DNA of 64,000 bases, from contig JAVSML010024234.1 of the NCBI GenBank assembly GCA_038503035.1, positions 1-64,000 on the forward strand, given 5' to 3'. This document shows, piece after piece, positions 28,501 to 43,500 of the stretch. Every line of letters starts with the position of its first letter. Positions within the stretch are counted from its first letter, which is position 1. The position numbers and the translations under genes are program-made. Source of the stretch: Crocodylus rhombifer. Its lineage: Eukaryota; Chordata; Crocodylia; Crocodylidae. Under the pieces are notes generated by a model. It made no database searches, was not told where the DNA came from, and was given only the letters and a program-made list of their open reading frames with translations.

Positions 28501-31500
28501 TTTTCTATGGTTCTACGTTTTTATTGTTCCCTGAGGTGTCAGTGACTATCTTAAGAGCACTGCACATGGCAAATCAGGCTGCAGTTCCAGCAACGAGCTG
28601 AATTTCAGTGAAAGGCCCAAACATATGCCTAAAGAAGTCTCAAATAAGAGGTCCCCTACAATGACCAGGACTGGGGTAATTATTTTAGTAGTTTCCTCCA
28701 CTTGAAACACATTAGGCAATAACAGTTATACTTGTCCCTTTTGGTACAGTTAAATTCCAAGTGTCTACGTTGAGATACTAAGAATCTGAATTTGAGGACA
28801 TTATGTTACATACCCGTACTACTCCAGTATACAGCACCAGGTTTCCACTACCTTCCAGAACCAACAACGTGTCAATACCCTGTAAATATCAAGCATGTAT
28901 GTTACATGTTATAGATTATCTATCTGAGCAAACTATATTTAGACACTGAAGATGAAAAAACATGCCAACTTTTCATGGTAAACACACACACATGCTTACC
29001 TCCACTGGAGCTGCATCCTTTGCCTGTATACTGGTAACAGAACCAAAGATCAACTGCGACTTATCATTGCTCTCTTGAAATTTTACACAGCTATGTATTT
29101 GGAAAGGAAAAAAAAGAAAAAGTCAATCAAAAACACTACATACAGGAACTTTCAGTATTTGTTATTAAAAAGGGCAGAATATTAAAACAATGCTGTAGGA
29201 GAACCAATTATGTTTGTTACGGTATTCGTAACTCCTTTCCCTGCTAGTTGATATTAATTTCTTAATCTTTGCCAAAGTATTCAAAGTTTTTCTAGGGGTA
29301 GGAAAAGCATCAATATAATACTTTTTTTAAAACATATCTTACTTTTATTTGTGTGGCCAATACTACATATGTTATAGATGTAAACATCTGCAAGAGAGCA
29401 TTTCAGCTAGACAGACATACATGTACCACACTAATTGGACAGACTTCACTAATGACAGAATATACCCATACAATACCAGGTCTGAGCTACTATTTCTGCA
29501 TGCTTTAGCACGTATTTATATTTCAAAGCATATGATTACCGTAACTGGAGCTGCGAATCCACTAAAAAACATAAGAACTTTTGCCCACAGAGGTCAGTTG
29601 TAATAAACACTTTTGAAGCCTGGGAATTCTTCTCTCTGTCAATATTGAAACAGAAGCAACAATTTGTATAGCATTCTGGCTTACCATTCTACCAGAAACG
29701 TAAATGTACAAGAAAGAATCTTGAAGTAAGCTGAGTTGTGTGGAAGAGAGGGCTTCAGTCAAGCAGTGCAATGGATTACTCGAGTGCCCACCCTAATACA
29801 CTTCACAGTTCTAGGAATACATTTTCCTATCTTCATGCTCCTAAATTCTTGACCCTCTGAGTATGCACTATACAGGCCAGCACCACAGTCTGAAAGGCTT
29901 TGTCCCCTATTGTCGTGTTTAATCCTAAAATTTTACTGCTCTAGTTTGGAAATCTACCTCCAAGTCATGTATGCTCAAAGGCTGGTGTCCTCACCAAAGG
30001 TGAGTACCTATCTGCAAGGTACTCTCTCTGCTCCCGTGGCTCATTTTGATGTCAGCCACTTAACAGCATTAGCATCTGAAAACCAAGGTGAGTGGCACCA
30101 ACTTCATTTGGAATCAAACTGGTTAAACAACTGTAAATATGTGGCAATATAAATGCCAGTCAAGTTAAGGAGTTTAGAGGAGGGAGGAAAGCTGTCTGGT
30201 CATTACAAATTGCATTTTTCATGAACATCACTTAATTTTGTGATTTTCATGAAAAAATGTGAAATTGGGATTTAAACCAGATCCTACTAACTATAAATGC
30301 AACTGCTGCTGCAATAGAACAAATTCTCAGAAGTCACCTATGATACTGGCAGTGAGCACTTCTCACAGAAAGTAAACTCATGCTCCTAGTCACTAACTAC
30401 ATTCAAAACCTGTAAGTGTGTGGTATCCCTACCCAAATGATACAGATAACACCACAAAAAAAGAAAAAAAAGAAAATACATAAAAGGATTTTGCTAAAGC
30501 ATGGGATCTAGACCTGCACTGCATCATATTGTTTTACCCTACAAAAATATATGAACTCCTTCCACGGAAGGGAAGAAAGCAAAGATTCATAGACTGAGAA
30601 TATTCTGGTCAGCTGATATGATACTGATGCATGTTTAAGATATACACACACTATTACCCCCTTACAGGGTGGATATATTTAAAAAAAAAAAAAATAAAAA
30701 ATCAATGATTTTATTTAAATCTGATTTTTTTAATTTAAACATATTTTCTGAATTTTTTTGTTAAGATGCTTTAAAAAATAAACATATATCATTTTAATTT
30801 AAGATATGTTAGCGCTTAAAGATATCATCATGGAATAGGGATTATAATTTCTAATTGTATACTATTTTAGACAATATATTCATGGAACCTTTTTAGAAAA
30901 GGTTATAAATAAAGTCACAACAGGCTATGGATTATATTAGGGGCCAAATCTTACTGAGGTTTACAGAGGCTCCTCTCTAGATTAGTAAAGATTAAAGAAA
31001 ACCACTCTACGCAATGGGACTCAGTGCTCAGTCTAGAAAATCCCATTAAGCATCTCTGCAATACTTAGTTTCAGTTCTCAAACTGTTGATTTGTGTCTCC
31101 AGAAATAACATCCTTGTTAACAGTATATGGAGATGAGAGATAACAGATCTGATTACCTACCCATGAGCCCTCTTGTCTCTCTGCAAGTTTGTGTACACAG
31201 AGTCAAGCCCTTACCTCTCTCTAAAAGTGCAAAGTTTCAAGAAGTTAAATGAAGAGAGGATTGTTGGGGGTGGAATAGGTCTGGGCAAGGAGGGGTCTGG
31301 AGGTAAATGCAAGAAGGCAATAGTAACAAAAGAGAAACATTAGAAACCAAAGAGAAACATTTTGAGCAGACTATTCCAGAAGTCTTGAGGGATAAGTTTC
31401 TGAGTATAGCTTCTTCACTGATTTGAGATCTAGTGAGGGAATGATATGGCAGAAGGGAAAACTTATCATGGCAGCAGGTTTGCCAGGCTATAAAAGAGAC

Positions 31501-34500
31501 CGTTTGGGAATATTTTAATGAAGGTTATCTCAAACAATAAAAATGGACCTTTTGTAGAAAACAAAGATTAAATCGAAGATTCCTGACCAGTGATTTAAAT
31601 CAATATGATTTAAATCAAATCCACCCTGCCCTCTTAGGCAGGGACTGGCAACCTATAACTCACAGACATGTGGTTTCAGTGGCATTCAGTAGCAGGGGGC
31701 TTTAGCTGCAGCTGCTTTCTCCATGCTGCCTCAGGAAGAAGCAAGGGGTTAAGAGGGTTAAGGACGTCTGTGAGTGGGTCCAACACCCACCTGCCACTGG
31801 CCTGAGGTAGATCATTTCAGCCTGCAGCCAGAAAAGCCTGCCTACTGCTGCCCTCACATCTCTCACTCAGTATTATGCAGAGTACAGCAGATGGTGGTGC
31901 ACAGTGCTGCTCTCATGATACTTTTGTGATGTTAGCAAATTCCTGTGTTCAGCATCTCCATCCAAGATCCAGGAGAGGAAGAGCAGCATAGCAATAAAAT
32001 TTAGAGAGGATAACAACTGGTAGGTGCTGTAAACACCAGAAGCAAAACAACAACAAAAGGCACACGGTTACAACCATGGCGAGGCACTAACAACATGTGA
32101 TAAAACTTGAGACATACTTGACAGCAGGCAGGACTGGCTCGCATTCTATCACACCGTAACAAGTTTCCTGGGTCAGCCTTATGTCCCAGGACTGGAACCC
32201 AGGACCTGTAAGCCAAGGCAATAAGTGTTGACCTTCCAATTCAAAGGTTCTAGATTCTACTACTGATGAGCCAGTCAAAGGATGTTATGGTAAAAAGGTA
32301 GTCTATCAAGGGATTTCAGCTGTAATGAGGGTTGGATTAAAATGTTTGCCAATTACACCCTAGTACAGGGCCCTCATACCAATGTCCCACACGGCTAAAT
32401 CAACATCTCTGATTTGGGTACCTGCACCACTGGCAGCTTCCTCTCCTAGTTTCATGACCTGAGGGCAGAATGCTAGAAAAGAGACTGTCTTCACATGACA
32501 AGAGGAGGATATTACAGGTGAGGACCCTACAGAAGAATATGTCTGCAGTGGATACTAAAACATGGCTTCACTTAGGACAACCATGGCCTGTAACACGGCC
32601 TTGTTTGTAGTGCTCCTCTGACACTTGAGATACACTTCTTAGCCAGCAGCATGGGAAATAAACATGTATAGTGAAGAGTTCAGTGCCCCCACTAGTGGTT
32701 GGATAAGGTAAAGATCTTAGATTGCTACAGCTCTGAGATGACTGATGCAGGCCTTTGGTCAAGTGTAAGAGGTTAAGGGTTTATGTCCTGTGTTTGCTCC
32801 CTTTTAGCAGGTGACATATTCAGCGGCAACGTAGTACACAACCACCATTGCCTTAAGGTCCTAACAACACCCCTGAAAATAGCCTTTTGAAGTGAAAAGC
32901 GTAGGCATTTCTGTTTTAAAATGAAAGAACAAGTTAAAAGCTTGAAACAACAACCAGAGTTTTACTTTAGCCTGATAAGGGGATATCTAGAACTTCTCCA
33001 ACTGAAACATAAGACTTCATACCTCACGTTCACGATGGTCTCTGTCCACAGGTGATCTATACACAGCTCTGGAACAATTGACTCAGTTTCTGGTACAATG
33101 AAGGAGTCATTAGAAGTGTTGTTTGGTGAATGGCTAATATTTTGCCTCTTCGGTGACTGGGTATTACTGGAAAAGTTGAATCTCTGCACTCCTGAGAAAG
33201 AGTGCACCCCTAATGCAGGGGAGTGAGAACGGCTACAAACCAAGACATGAAATATTACTGAAAAGTAGGTTACGGAGTCAGGCAGGCAGTTCAAACATGT
33301 AAAGAATCTCTTTCTAAAAAGTGAGCCAGATGTTTATACATTAGCACTTTTCTCAGAATAACTAATTCAACGAGAGTCCTATTGCTCATATTACAGTCCT
33401 GGCACAGGAACACATTGACTCATTTGGAAGTAGTTTGGCACTGGCCTATAGCAAGGTTCAAAAAGAGGGAAAAACCCCGTTCTAAAATGTCCAATCCTGT
33501 TTTGTGAAAGCCTGTCCCCAGCCTGTCCAATGAATAAAATATTTATTCTGCATTTACACTTACATTTCTGTCTTGCACTATATCACATGTGACATTCCCT
33601 ACCCTTGCCAAACAGGACTTCTCCAAGGCCAGATTCAAAGAAAAGATAAAGTGCTCCAATTTCTTAAGGAAGACATCAGAGTAGAAAACAACAGGGTTGG
33701 CAGTTGAGAAGGCAGAGGCTTTCCTCCAAAAAGGTGCCACAAAATATCTGCCAACATGGGTATGGAATTATCTCATGATCAGATACATTATCCAGAGCAC
33801 CCTCACACTGTACCAAAGCCCACAGAGTGCTGTCAAGGACATGTAAACACACTATAACTCCTTATAAAGTCAAATGCAAAATAAGCAGAACAGCTTAGAG
33901 GATGACTGTGAAAAACTATCTAAATAAAAATGCACAGGAAAATAAGATATGGGAACAAATCGTGCAATTAAAAACAAGCACCAATGAAAACAAGGAAGAA
34001 ATGAACTGCCACCCTGAGATGGCAGTATATTCCACATTCTGTGACTAACCTTACCACAGGCACACAGCAGCCACAACAGCCAGACTGCAAAGGAGGGCAA
34101 TGTGCAAGTTGTGGGGCCCACAGCAGTTTGCACCAACAAAGGCTGCAGTGCTATACAAGATCTCTCTCCTTATCATGCTGTCCGGCTCCAAAAAGCAAAT
34201 TTACAATGGCACCTTCATATTCAGAATATCTATTTGTGCCAGGAACTAGTGGAAAATTAGTAGTTTAACTGTATTTCAATCAAGTTAAGCCAATACAACT
34301 TACAGCACCCACCAACAGAACTGTTTGCTCAATTCCTGGCAGTTATACCTGAATGCAAGGGGGCTGTACAGGTATATGAGCAAGCCAAGATGATTCACAA
34401 GATGGAAAAACCCTGACACTTTTCACACCAGTAGAGCTCAGAGGACTGAGCAGCAGACATCTAGGAAGCAGTCAACTGTTAATATTTTTGTTGGGGGGGA

Positions 34501-37500
34501 GGGTGTTGAAAGTTTGGTCTTCATCACATTTAAAGGCAAGAGGAAAAACAACAAAAAAAACTCCACAATTTTTCTTTATTTGCAAATATCCTACCAACCA
34601 TGGTGACATTAATTCACCAGAGAATTATATTCTATCTTTATACTTTGACATTTGTTTTCCTCCTTTGAGAAAAGCCTTGCTGTTAAGTGAAAATATGACA
34701 GAATGGACTCCAGCACCAGACTTCATAATCCTGGACAAACTAGTAATGGCAGATCCTGATCAGTCTCACAGGTCTCCTGGATTTATATTTTAGGCATGCT
34801 AGGTGCGCCTTGCCCCAGGAGGATAATCAAGCAGTCAGGTGTTGGCAGGGTTTAGGATCCTTAAACATGGAATGGGGAGCACCTGGTGCCTCAAAAGGTT
34901 TATAAAGAGCAGTGGTTCTCAATCTTTTTGGTACCAGGGCCCATTTGTAGACATTGATGACCAGTCATGATGACCCAGAGCCCCTCACTCCCAACCCACT
35001 ACCCCCGCCCCCCAGCCAGCTGGTGTGCGGGGCAGGGTGGGATGTGTGTAGTGTATGGGGGGCCCCCCAAGCAGCCCCCTGCAGGCTGGAACTCTGCCAG
35101 CCTGCAAGAGAAAAGCCACAGTTCCCCACATTTTTCGCCTTTAAAGGAAAATCCACTTTTAAAGTTTGTTTGTGATCCTTTCATATATTCTTGCAACCTA
35201 CTTTTGGGTCACAACATGCTAATATAGAACATTAAGTGGGGAGACACTTGAGTGAGCCAGTAAGAAACACTGAGCAGAGATTTCTCTGAACATCCACCCC
35301 TTTTGACTCTGGGGGTGTAGATTGTGCTGATACCACCAACTGCTGGCCTAAAAGCCTAGTGGCCCATGCCTCCTATCTCCCAGAAGTGTGAGCCAGCCAC
35401 CAGGCTGCAGATAGTCTGGGCAGGGGCACATTTCATTCATCTTGCTGAAGTTTGCTAACAGGAAGAAAGAAATGCAAATCATGGGGTCAGAAAGAGAACA
35501 AGCAAGGAAACCTGATCCATAGCAGCGCTGCCTGGGCCATGCTAGCTAAGCACCAAGCCCAGCATCGCTTGCAGGGAATGGGGCCATGCCAGCCGAGTAC
35601 TGAGCCCAGTCCTGTCCCCTGCAAGTGATGCCAGGCTTGGCAGCAGTGCTTGCAGCGGACGGGGCCAAGCTTGGTGCATGGCTGGCGTAGCCCAGGCAGT
35701 GCCACTCGCAAGGGATGGAGATGCACTAGCTGAGCATCAAGCCTGGCCCCATCCTGTATATGTGGCAGACAGGGCCGGGCTCAGCACTCAGCTGGCATGC
35801 CCCCATTCCGAGAGTACTACTGCCTGTGCCATGACAGCTCAGCATGAAACCCGGCCCCATATGCTGTGAGCAGCACTGCCGAGCACCGAGCCCTGCTGCA
35901 CCAGCCTGGCGCCAAGCCCAGCACCGTTCGCAGGGGACAGGGATGGGCTCGGCCTTACGACTCGCAGCAGATAGGGTCAGGCTTGTCACTCAGCTGGCAC
36001 AGCCCAGGCAGCACCACTTGCAGAGGATACTCAGCCCTGCCCCCCATGAGCGGTGCTGTGACATGTGTCCACCCCTGAGTGCCTAGGCCACCAACCCAAG
36101 ATTTCTGATCCAAAAAGTTAGGTTGACTTATATACCAAATCTACAAAATTCCTAACTTTTTGGTTCAGAAAAATGTTGACTTATACACCGCGTCACTATA
36201 CACTGTGAAATACAGTAAATGAACTGGACCTCTCCAGGGGCTTAAGCAGAGCCTAGATACTATCTCCATTTCAATGTGGACTGCAATGAAACAGGCATCT
36301 CAGTGCTAGGAGCAGGGTACCCTCCTGTGCACACTCAGAAGTCCAAGTACAGATGACTAGAGATCTTTTGCAGTACAAATGTAGTATCTAAAAGGATTTA
36401 TAGGCTTAAGGGGCTTTGGGCCAATGAAGTGGGGTAGATTTTGATCACTTTTTGATAATTTGCTACATAAATTCTGCTTACACGCCATTTAGGTCTATAG
36501 TTTACCAAAATGGATTTGGTCCTTAGTCTTTCTATGCTTCAGCTCCCACATCTGCAAAAAACTTGTGGGTAACAGCACTGACTACCTCACAAGGAGCTGA
36601 AAAGATAAATTCATTTAAAAGGCATTCAGATACTAAAATACTAGACCCATGCAAGTATTTTACATGGACACGTATAGCGCATGCACTCTCTCACTGGCCT
36701 GTTCATTTACTAAATTCTACAAAGCACATTTGGCACCTACCTAAGAGCTGCCATGTTAGATATAGAAGGTGAACGGGAGTGCACGCTTGGTGATGACCCC
36801 GACCGACTTTGGCTGTGAATAGAAGAATAGTTCTGGAAAGGAGAGGCCACAGGGGATTCGCCTTTGGAGAGACTCCTGAGATGTGCAGTCAAAGAGCTAC
36901 TGGTGGCCAGATGCTGTGGTGTCCCCACCTGCTGAGAGAACTTAAGGACTGCATTCTGCTCCTGGAAGAGAAAAGAGAATAAGCTGTACGGCACAAGAAA
37001 TGCAAGCAAGGCAAAACAGCCTGTGTCAAGGGGGTCACTAAACAGCTATGGATTTAGTCAGCTCAATGCAAGTTTAAATGTTACATGTTCAGACTGCTCA
37101 GCTGCTAGACTTCAAAACCCTGTGATCTAGTAAGGGCTAGAAGCAACCCCAGATAGACCCTTCCACGTGGCATGGAGGATGCAGGGGGGGAATGGAAGTG
37201 AAGGGGGCCTGGCACCCTCCATAAATCCATCCAGCGATGTCTATTCTCCTTCCACAAGTCATCTTCTTTGATCTTAATAAAAGAACGTTAATAACTTGTT
37301 GCTATTTTCAACCACTTACATACAGTTAAACCACTCAGCAACATCAATCATCAGAGTCCATGACACCATTAAAACAGCACGATAAAAAGACAATTTGCTA
37401 CCTAAATATCACCACCATGTGAAGTAGTTATACCTATGCACAACAAGCTATCCAAACTCATCAGCTGCTTGCCCTATTCTCAAAACTTCTAACATGAGTA

Positions 37501-40500
37501 AGTGTTAAAGTAATCTAGTTTACTTCATTCTGATACTGGCACACAAGTAGAAGGCAAACTTATTTTCAAAAGTTTGTCTCCATCTATTGTATAGATTGGA
37601 CTGGAGATATGCATTTTAAAATATACATACATAAGCAAACAACACTTGCTATTCATACATAAGCAAACAACACTTGCTATTTTACCTTTAAGTCAGCAAA
37701 ACTTCCTACCTCTGGTTTCACTCTACGAAGAGCCCAAATAGTATGCAAACTCTGAACAGTGTCATATGTCATAATGATGGAAGGTTCAGCATTGAGAAAA
37801 ACTACTCTTAGGGTGTAATCAGCAACATACTGTACTCCAGCAGAGGGAAACACACCTGGTAAAAAATTAAAGATCAGGTTAACCACATCTAAGGAGGACT
37901 ATTTCTCTACCATTATTATTAGTTATTTAATGCCACTGTAGTATTTTGTGTCACCGTTTTTTTGCAATTTGGTTTTTCCCTTTATAACTTCCTATACTGT
38001 GGGACTGGAGAACCCTTTTGACACTTAAAAATAGATAATTAAGAAATCAGATGCAAGGGAGACCACCACAGTTTATTATATAACAAGTTTAAATAAGTAA
38101 CAAAAATGAGAGTGTGGACTGCTTCTGCAAAGACAGAACTCTCAAGAAACCCAGTTTATATTCCTGCATTCTGCACTATCCTACTAGGTCATCTTGAGCA
38201 AGTCATTAAATCCACCCATGCTGCAGTTTCATTCATTTGCAAGAAAAGGATATATGGCGCTGACCCTCTTTGGTAAAGGTTTTCTGATTTTCAGAGAAGC
38301 AGCTCTGTACAGGAGTGCAATATCCATACTGCTTAGGAGGTACAGTTATGTATTTGTTGTTATTATTTTCCTTAAATTTCTTAATTCACAAGCGTAATAC
38401 CAACACGAAGCCATGCTAGTTTTTCAAGGTGTCCTTGTTATCATCATACTCTTCTTGAAATGTCACACTGCAGACATATCATTCCTACAGTATAATACAT
38501 TTCTACTCTTAGTTTCCCACAAACTTTTTTCTCTCATAACCATGCTAAATATTTGATGTGGAATTCACCAATATTCATAGTCTCACCGTTGGTAGGGTCG
38601 AAAGGGACTTGATCAGATCATCAAGTCCGACCCCCTGCCACGGTAGGAAAGAGTACTGGGGTCAAAAGACCCCAGCAAGGTGTTCATCTAGCCTCCTCTT
38701 AAAGACCTCCAAAGTAGGAGCCAGCACCACTTCTCTTAGAAGTTGGTTCCAGATCCTAGCTGCCCTGACAGTGAAGTAGCGGCTCCTGATGTCTAGTCTG
38801 AATCTACCCTCGGCCATTTTGTGACCATTATTTCTAGTCACTCCTGGTAGCACTCAGGGGAACAGCGACTTCCCCAATGCCTGCTGGTCCCCCCCTGACT
38901 AGTTTGTGAACAGTCACTAGAACCCCCCTCAGCCTTCTCTTGTGGAGGCTGAACAGGTTCAGATCCCTTAGCCTCTCCTCGTAGGACCTGCCCTGCTGCC
39001 CCCTGATCATGCAGGTGGCCCTCCTCTGGACCCTCTCCATGTTGTCCTCATCCCTCCTAAAGTGTGACGCTTAGAACTGGACGCAGTACTCCAACTGTGC
39101 CCTGACCAGTGTCATATAGAGGGGGAGGATCACCTCCTTGGACCTCCCTGAGATGCATCTGTGGATGCATGACAAGGTGCGGTTGACCTTTCTGACTGCG
39201 TCCCCACACTGCCGGCCCCTGTTCATTTTGGTATCAATAATGACTCCATATTGTGATTGAGTTATTCACATCTCCATTTACAGTTTTTCATGGTTGGTTT
39301 TTTATGGGGTTTTTTTGGGTTTTTTTAAGAACGACATAACCTACCTCCAGATTTGCAAATAAGAGGTGTTATCTCATCTAATGGGTGAAGCATGCTGAAC
39401 ATAGTAGGTAAAGGTTCTCTGGAGAACAGTGGAAAAATACATTTTAAAAACCAGTGTTATTACAAGCACAGCCATTATTTAGGAGTTGCAACACTCTAAA
39501 GAATGGGAAACCATCAAACATAAATAGCTGAGGAATTTATTCCATTACTTCAGGTCTCCAAGTCTCACCTTACACATTAGTTACAAATTTGTTTATATAT
39601 AATTATCTTAAAACAGTTTAGAGAGCCTTAACTGATATCTGAGTTAAATGAGAACCCCATACAGTTATCACCTAGATGTTACAAATATTAAAATTATACA
39701 GCTATAAGTTCAGGATATGAAATTATGATTATATCCTATTAAAACTGAATGAAAATTTAGACAGACAGAATTATCTAGGAAAAATTTGGCCAGAACACAA
39801 GGACTGAACATCTCATCTGACCCCTAACAAAATTACTGTCAGCTTAAATCTCTTTTGAAAGTGAAAACATCTGGTGAAATACTGCACTCAGAGTATACAG
39901 TGCAAGGTAACAAAAGGCCAAAAGTGATATTATACCTCCCTAAAACAAGCGCAGTCATAAATTTCTCAAGCATGCTTGTAAGTGTCACATTCTCCATCTC
40001 TGACCTCCTACGTTTCTCATCAGAAAAAGTTTCCCACACTTGTCACAAACCAGGTACAGTATTTTCAGAACCACTGGTGGGCCCAAGCAAATAGATTTTT
40101 CATTACCAAAATTTAACTTGTCTTTTTATATGCAAAACTTGAATTAAACAAGTAGCCCTCAGAGAGAACACTTTTATATACTGGGAAAAGAGAGAGATTT
40201 TTCAAAATCCAAACAGCTAAACTATAGCTACCTATCTAGGTTTTTCAACATGCTTGTGGTTAAGACTAGAACTGACCAGGATTTTTTCAATGAACTGTTT
40301 TTTTGCATCAAAAATGTTTATTCATCAAGACTGAAACTTTTTGTAGGAAAAGAGTTTGACAGGTTTTTCAACTCACTTTTTTTCAAAACAAGCTTTGAAA
40401 TTGAAGTGTTTCATTTCAACATTATCAGAATAGAAAAAAAGTTAAGTTTAAAACAAAATAAGGTGAAAATCTAAACATTTTGATATTATTGAATCTAAAT

Positions 40501-43500
40501 AATTCAAGTGCCTGAAACTAAAGACTTTAAATTCTCAGTTTTTGAAAATTTATAAGACTTCAAATTTCCAATCCAGTTTTGGATTAAAAAGCTGTTTTTT
40601 GTTTTTAACCTGGGAAACCTATGCAAGCTAGGAAAATGATTTCTTGCCTGGGGCCAATTCAGATGAGAGAACCACACATTCTGGAATAAATGTATAATGC
40701 TGTCTGCTTTGAAGCCATCAGCTACTTGCACTACATCTCATTCTATAAACCAACACTATATCCTGCATCCTGGCTGTATGCCTGCAATAGACCCAATTCA
40801 TATCCCTGTGCCACCTGGGCAGAGAAGAAAACATACCAAGATCAGGAAGTTCTCCAAGTGCACAACAGTGAGAAAGAAACAGGCCTCTATTTCCTCCTCT
40901 GTGCATTTTTTAATATCCCACCCCACCACTGTGATCCTACTACCGAGGCAAATGTTAAAAGAAGCTGTTGGTAACAACTGGGAAAATATTCCTCCATCTG
41001 TCATGTAGCTTCAGGGACAAGAGAAGCTAAACGTAATAAGAGCAGGAGGAACTCATCCTCCTGCATAACACAAATAATTACGAAGTCATAGGGATAACCT
41101 GGTGGAACTCCACCCATGACTGGACCACAGGTATTGATGGCTATCCCTTGTACAGGAGAGATCAAGTAGATAAAAGGGGTGGCGGTGTAGCTCACTACGT
41201 TAAGGAAAGCTACACATCCTTGCAAGCTGATGTTGGTGACCAGGGTGGATGACTGGAGACCCTCTGGGTTAAAATCCGTGGGGAACACAGCACAGGGGAC
41301 ACAATGGTGGGAGTCTACTACAGACCTACCATCCAAAGTCAAGAGCTCGACCAGGAGTTAACCTGGGAACTGGCTGAGGCTGCATGCTCCAGGACCATGG
41401 TTATCATGGGTGACTTCAATTATCCAGACATCTCATGGGAGGATCACTCAGCAAAATCTGAGTGGTCGCAAAGCTTCCTATCGTGTGTGGATGACCTCTA
41501 CCTGACTCAAGAAGTCTACGGGTCAGTGAGAGGCAAAGCAAGGCTTGACTTGGTACTGGCTACTGGGGATGACCTAATCAGTGACCTAGTGATCGATGGG
41601 AAGCTGGGTGACAGCGACCACGAGCTGATCACCTTTACTGTCTGCCATAAAGCTGGCAAGTCAGTGAGCAACATGGAAGTCCTTGACTTCAGGAAGGCCG
41701 ACTGACGAGCTCAGGAGGCTTGTCAGTGGGGCCCTAAGGGACCATGACCCCAGGGGGAGGGGAGTTCAGGAAGAGTGGTTGCTCCTCAAGGGACCGATCC
41801 TCAATGCACAAGCTAAGTCTATTCCATCTGGGAGAAAAGGCAGCAAGAGGGCACAGCAGCCCCCCTGGCTCTCCAGGGATCTAGCAGATCTCCTAAGGCT
41901 AAAAAGAAAGGCCTACAAAGGATGGAGGATGGGATTCACCGCCAAGGTAGAATATTCTGTACTGGTCTGGTCCTGCAGGGAGAAAACCAGGAAAGCGATG
42001 ACTGCAACTAGCTTCGAGCATCAAGGACAATAAAAAGTCCTTTTTCAGGTATGTCAGGAGCCGGAGGAAAACCAAGGGCAACACTGGACCCCTGCTGAAC
42101 CAGATGGGGCACCTGACAACTGATGCCCAGGAAAAAGCCAACCTACTGAATGGGTACTTTGCGTCGGTCTTTCATCAGTCCCACGGGACGCCCATGCCCG
42201 CTACGGGACAGGGAGGTCCGCGTGGGGGAAATCCCCTGCCCTCCATTAATGCTGACCTCGTGAAGGAACACCTTGAGAGCCTGAACACCTTCAAGTCAGC
42301 CGGCCCTGACAATCTACACCCCAGGGTACTCAAGGAGCTGGCAAGCATCATAGCTCAGCCTCTGGCACGGATCTTTGAAAACTCCTGGTGCTCTGGTGTA
42401 GTGCCTGAAGACCGGAAGAAGGCCAATGTGGTGCCTATATTCAAGAAAGGGAGGAAAGCGGATCTGGCAAACTATAGGCCCATCAGCCTGACTTCTATCC
42501 CAGGGAAGGTCTTAGAAAAGTTTATTAAAGACGCCATCCTTAATGGACTGGCCAATGCCAACATCCTGAGGAATTGCCAGCATAGGTTTGTTGCAGGTAG
42601 GTCTTACTTGACCAATCTCATTTCCTTCTACAACCAGGTAACCTATCACCTGGACAAGGGAAAAGAGATTGATGTCTTATATCTTGGTTTCAAAAAAGCC
42701 TTCTATCTTGTACCCCATAATCACCTCTTGGCAAAACTGGCCAATTGTGGCCTTGGGTCCACCACAATCTGCTGGCTGGTGAACTGGCTCTGAGGACGGA
42801 CCCAGAGGGTGGTAACTGACAGAAGTCAATCATCGTGGGGCTCTGTGACCAGTGGGGTCCCTCCCAAGTCTCTGTCCTTGGATCCATATTGTTCAACTTC
42901 TTCATTAATGATGTGGACACTGGAGTCAGAAGTGGACTGGCCAAGTTCGCCAATGACACCAAACTTTGGGGCAAAGCATCCAGACCAGAAGACAGGAGAG
43001 CGATCCAGGCTGACCTCGACAGGCTGAGCAAATGGGCAGACAAGAACCTGATGGTGTTTAACAGCAAAAAATGCAAGGCCACCTTGGGAAGAAAAACCTG
43101 CAGCATCCTTACAGACTCGGCAGTGCTACACTGGCTAGCACTACAGAAGAAAGAGACCTGGGGGTCATCATTGACCACAAGATGAACATGAGCCTGCAAT
43201 GCGATGCTGTGGCTAGAGAAGTGACCAAAATGCTGGCTTGCATCCATAGATGCTTCTCAAGCAAATCCTGGGACATCATTCTCCCCTTGTACTCAGCCTT
43301 GGTGAGGCCACAGTTGGAGTAGTGTCCAGTTTTGGGCTCCAAAATTCAAAAAGGATGTGGAGAAGCTTGAGAGAGTCCAGAGGAGAGCCACGCACATGAT
43401 CAGAGGTCAGGAAAACAGACCTTACGACAACAGGCTGAGAGCCATGGAGCTCTTTAGCTTGGAAAAGTACAGGCTCAGGGGTGATCTGATGGCCACCTAT

